A stretch of 64,000 nucleotides of DNA, taken from the NCBI RefSeq assembly GCF_027596085.1, contig NC_072458.1, forward strand, positions 21,373,814 through 21,437,813, written 5' to 3'. This DNA comes from Anoplopoma fimbria (lineage: Eukaryota > Chordata > Actinopteri > Perciformes > Anoplopomatidae). The notes under the pieces are model-generated. The model did no database searches. It saw nothing but the letters and a program-made list of their open reading frames with translations, and was not told the DNA's origin. How positions within the stretch are numbered: the stretch's first letter is position 1; the number at the start of each line of letters is the position of its first letter. Below are positions 60,604-64,000 of this stretch, piece after piece. Made by a program: the position numbers and the translations under genes.

Positions 60604-63600
60604 ATGACAGTAAGTCAAAGCTGCTGCAGGGATTCTCCCAATGCAACCTTTTGTAGATTAAAGGGTCAGTTCACTCCGTTTGTAGGAAACAAACAATTTC
60701 TCATTTACCTCTTGTTTCATGGGAACCCCTTTCTAAAAGTCCCTATGAAAACTACACACATCTCAGAGACAGATATGTCATAACCTGGACTGTACGATTT
60801 TAGATGAAGTGCATTGTGAACATTTCATATTTCTGTTTGTTTTGTCTCAAACAGTCAAAATGGGCTTTTGTTGCCTTATCATATCATATCATATCATATC
60901 ATCAGTTAAATGTTTTAAGAAACATTTTGGACTGATGACAATTATTTTAGGGTGCAATCAGATTTATACATTGTAATACTGTTTTAAGGTCATTCGTCTA
61001 GAAACTAGACAATGTTTCTATTTATTGTGATCTGCTTTAACCACTTGATTAAGTAAGAATATTCATCAGGATGTTTTGGTATGTTGAGGCTCTGATGTCT
61101 CATTTAACACACTGATACTGTATGAACATATTTGGACTGGAGATTTTACATAAAATCATCTACATCATCTAATTCTTGAGCACAATTATAAGCTTAAATG
61201 TTTGATCCTTAATGTCCCAAATCATTTGCATTCACATAATTTACGTAGATGCTGTTTAATTATACTGAAATTAATTGTAGAATATGTATTTTTAAAAGCA
61301 CTAGGAGTGAAAGGAAAAGCAGCCTGACGCTCAAGTATTTGTTTAATATTTGTACGTTGGTTTCATTTTACCTGCTTTAGCTCTAACTGTATGCAGATGA
61401 TCATGTCATTTATCACACTGTTGTTTGTGGTCCACATAGATCAATTTCCATGTAGAAGAGAACATGTATCTCTAACACACATACACACACATAAATCATT
61501 TCAGGCTCAACCTTGTGTGTGTGTGTTTGTGTGTGTTATGTAACATGGCACCCCACAGTGAAGCTGTCAGAGTTGTTCTGTGAGGGATCAGACCGGCGTC
61601 ACCTCCTTTGACATTCGTCTTAACCAGACCCACTCTTAATGCATTAGCTATTCTCTATGTGTGGCTGTTTTATTTTATTCACAGCATCAGTAAAATCTGA
61701 TTATTTTTTTCTTCACTCTTTTGCCATAGAATCTGAATACAGATACGTAAAAAAAAACATGTTTTCTAAATTTGGGGATTTTTTGTTTTTGAAGGATTAA
61801 AAATGTAGACATGAAATGTATTGTCACAGAGCTGAAAACTGGACTATGCTTTCAGATTTGCAGTATTTCTAAAAAAAAATACAAAATTTCTACTAACAAA
61901 AGTGTTAAAAAATAAGTGACAATATTTGAGATGTCACACTTCATATAAATGGAATTTCAAGTCAAGTTTTAATTTAGAAAATCAAGATGTTGGCCTTTCT
62001 CCGACTGACCTGAATAGTTCAGTAATTAGAGCACAGTAAACTCTGAGAGGGTCCGAGTTAAGCTTCCTCTGAGACCACCAGCACTATAAATGTATTCACA
62101 TATGGATTGGATATCGACCACATGGCAAAGCTCTGAAGTGTATACTCCACTTTCACTGCTACGCAAAATATTTGTATAGGAAATTTTCTTTGTTAGCAAT
62201 CATCATTGGTCATTTTAAGGATTTTTTTCTATTGCATTTGCAAATTAGGGAAATATCTGTCAGATAATTGATTTTAGAAATCCTTATTGATTCAATTCAA
62301 ACTGTACATTTATGAATCATATCCTGCAGCAAAAACACTCCCTTTTGCACATCCTAAATTTCACAAATGTTACATTTCTAGCTAAAAAAAACGGCACATT
62401 TGATCCTAAAACGTGTCAGAAATGTTGTGAGTCCTGGTGTTTGTGCTTGTTAAGTATGAGCGGAGGCTCAGCGGGGAATTCACAGTATCTGTGTTCAGCA
62501 CATTCGCAGCTCTGACTTGTTGTCTAATGAGCGGTAATGAGCTGCCCCAACGTCTGAATCTACGGTGACACCAAATCCCAGCCAGGACCCGAGGGTGCCA
62601 GCTGTGGTGGAAACAGCGACGTTCCAGCAGACAAAAACAAAGATCAGAATGTGTGTGTGTGAAAAGGATTTCAGGAGGCTATTAACAGACATGTTTATAC
62701 CCCTGGATCAGTGTTGCCAGCATCACCATAGCGACAATCATCACGACAGCAGTTGTGTTGCATTCCAAAGAGCTGCACTCTCCGCAGAGGCATGTTAACC
62801 TCTAAAATGTTGTTTATCTATGTTACATAAAGACTTCTGGTTTATTATTCTCATTAGTTATTTACTTATGTATGTACTCGATGACCTTATTAAAACATCC
62901 CATGTACAAGATGTGTCAAAAGGCTTTTCTTCATTGTAGGTGTGAAAAATCACATAAATAATGGCTGCCTCACATTTAGCAAAAAACGATAAAACTCATT
63001 TTGTGCACACGTTTTTCTTGTATTTTCGTGTGTCATTTCATGCCATGGCTATAAATGTGTAGAGCAAGTGCTCTAGAAGTCAGTTGACATAGTATTAAGC
63101 GCAAGAAAGAAAGTGTTCAGGAGGAGGACGGGTTGGATGACTACATAAAAAACATCCATATTTCAACCAAAAACCATGATCTTTTTCTTAACCTAACCAA
63201 ACAGTTTGTTTGCAATCACACGTGTTTAAAACTGCGTAAACTAAATATAACGTGAAAAACACCCTTATTTTAACTTCTACCCTGATCTTTTCCTGAACCT
63301 AACCAAGTAGCTTTGTTTGAGCTCACAATGTTAACTATTTGTTTAAAATTGTGACCGTGCAACCATATGTGAGGGTTTATGCTGAATACATAATTTAAGT
63401 CGGTAACTTAATTTATTGTGAAAAACATCCTTATTGTTACAAAAATCGTGAACTTTCACTGAATCCAACAAAGCAGTTTTGTTTGAATTCACATCAAACT
63501 GCGATCTTGCGTCCATATGTGGCTTTTCACGCATACCAGCCTACTGAACAAATGTCCTTATTTTAACACCAACCATGATCTTTTTCTAAACCAAAAAAAG

Positions 63601-63974
63601 AAGTTGTGCGTCCCTTTGTGATGAGTTAGGAATGAGGACGTTAAATCACACGGAAAGAGCTTAAATAATTGAGATGACATGCTAAATGTCACTGTAAAAT
63701 TGGCAGGCTTCTTGTTGATCATGTTGGATAAAGTGCAGGCGTCCTGGTTTTTGTTTTTGTTTTTGATAGTAATCTAACTTCTGCTTCAAACACCATTTAA
63801 TGTCGTCTTTTTGTTCTGTGTGTGCTCAGGCTGCCACGAAGCTTCTGGATGAGATGTGTCACCTGACGGCTCAGTCTCTGACAGCGTTGGACACATCGGA
63901 GCACTTCCAGGTCCTGAAGCTGCTGGGTGAAGGCTCGTATGGCAAAGTCATGCTCGCTGTACACCGGAAGAGAG
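60604..63974 (+). CDS. sbk: SBK-family serine/threonine kinase, N-terminal part (gene continues past window)
   Basis: SH3-binding-domain kinase family. Two coding exons are inside the window: 60604-60609 (Met-Thr, donor GTAAGT) and 63830-63974 (48 codons plus one base, donor GTGAGG). Together they read MTAATKLLDEMCHLTAQSL and onward to the kinase start, with the glycine-rich loop LGEGSYGKVMLAVH. The spacing LxDMxxLxAQxL before the kinase domain and GxGxYGxV match SBK2/SBK3-type proteins more than SBK1. The rest of the catalytic domain lies beyond 64000, so activity cannot be judged. Position next to il11 mirrors human 19q13.42. The ATG was chosen because it is the only one joining in frame to the next exon at a consensus donor. 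Confidence 0.85.
60610..63829 (+). other. First sbk intron (3.2 kb)
   Basis: Has a TATCA pentamer array at 60877-60903 and, at 63150-63610, a four-fold imperfect iteration of an R1-like unit. No coding sequence was recognised. Confidence 0.75.
63150..63610. repeat. Imperfect iteration of an R1-like unit
   Basis: Words of the form CCTTATTTTAAC..CATGATCTTTTTCT..AACCTAACCAA(G)TAG recur at about 63152, 63260, 63427 and 63553. Spacing is irregular (roughly 110-170 bases). Confidence 0.65.
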
Positions 63975-64000
63975 GTGAGGGGGAGAAACTATCGTTCATT

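Overview
The window is nuclear DNA from a teleost fish, most likely a percomorph. The genes are intron-rich with GT-AG junctions, dinucleotide arrays are abundant, and truncated L2-type LINEs and dispersed repeats that I recognise as typical of acanthomorph genomes are scattered between exons. There are no bacterial features. All gene models were built by hand from exon reading frame, splice sites and codon phase. Four of them close in frame across every junction. The fifth (sbk) runs off the right edge.

Layout, left to right. (1) 1-12057, + strand: the last 19 exons of a chitin synthase gene (chs1-like), 1141 residues in the window, with the catalytic motifs DGD, EDRW, QRRRW and SWGTRE intact. 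The 5' end lies outside the window. (2) 15742-18158, - strand: a two-coding-exon, 343-residue chemoattractant GPCR of the formyl-peptide receptor / chemerin receptor type, tail-to-tail with chs1. (3) 27008-39288, + strand: an 11-exon, 429-residue Siglec-like receptor with a V-set and two further Ig domains, one membrane span and a tail with four tyrosine motifs. It keeps the sialic-acid-binding Arg and the Siglec cysteine pattern. (4) 46751-55036, + strand: a five-exon, 202-residue interleukin-11 gene with a TATA box and an AP-1 site just upstream. (5) 60604-beyond 64000, + strand: the first two coding exons of an SBK-family (SH3-binding-domain) kinase.

FPR genes, SIGLEC genes, IL11 and SBK2/SBK3 all lie in human 19q13.4, so genes 2-5 look like a compact fish version of that region. 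The chitin synthase at its edge is a gene that mammals lack. The genes are not an operon and no shared pathway is demonstrated. A barrier / innate-immunity theme (chitin production, chemoattractant sensing, sialic-acid checkpoint, epithelial cytokine) is an inference from neighbourhood only.

The non-coding DNA holds several structures of its own: an inverted repeat with ~98-bp arms around a TATATG-rich core in a Siglec intron, a ~1.8-kb GAAGT-rich minisatellite just before the Siglec transmembrane exon, an internally deleted LINE with an esterase-type ORF1 remnant in a chs1 intron, a LINE 3' end inserted just downstream of the il11 coding region, a duplicated ~280-bp block upstream of the GPCR, and two almost identical dispersed repeats 15 kb apart.
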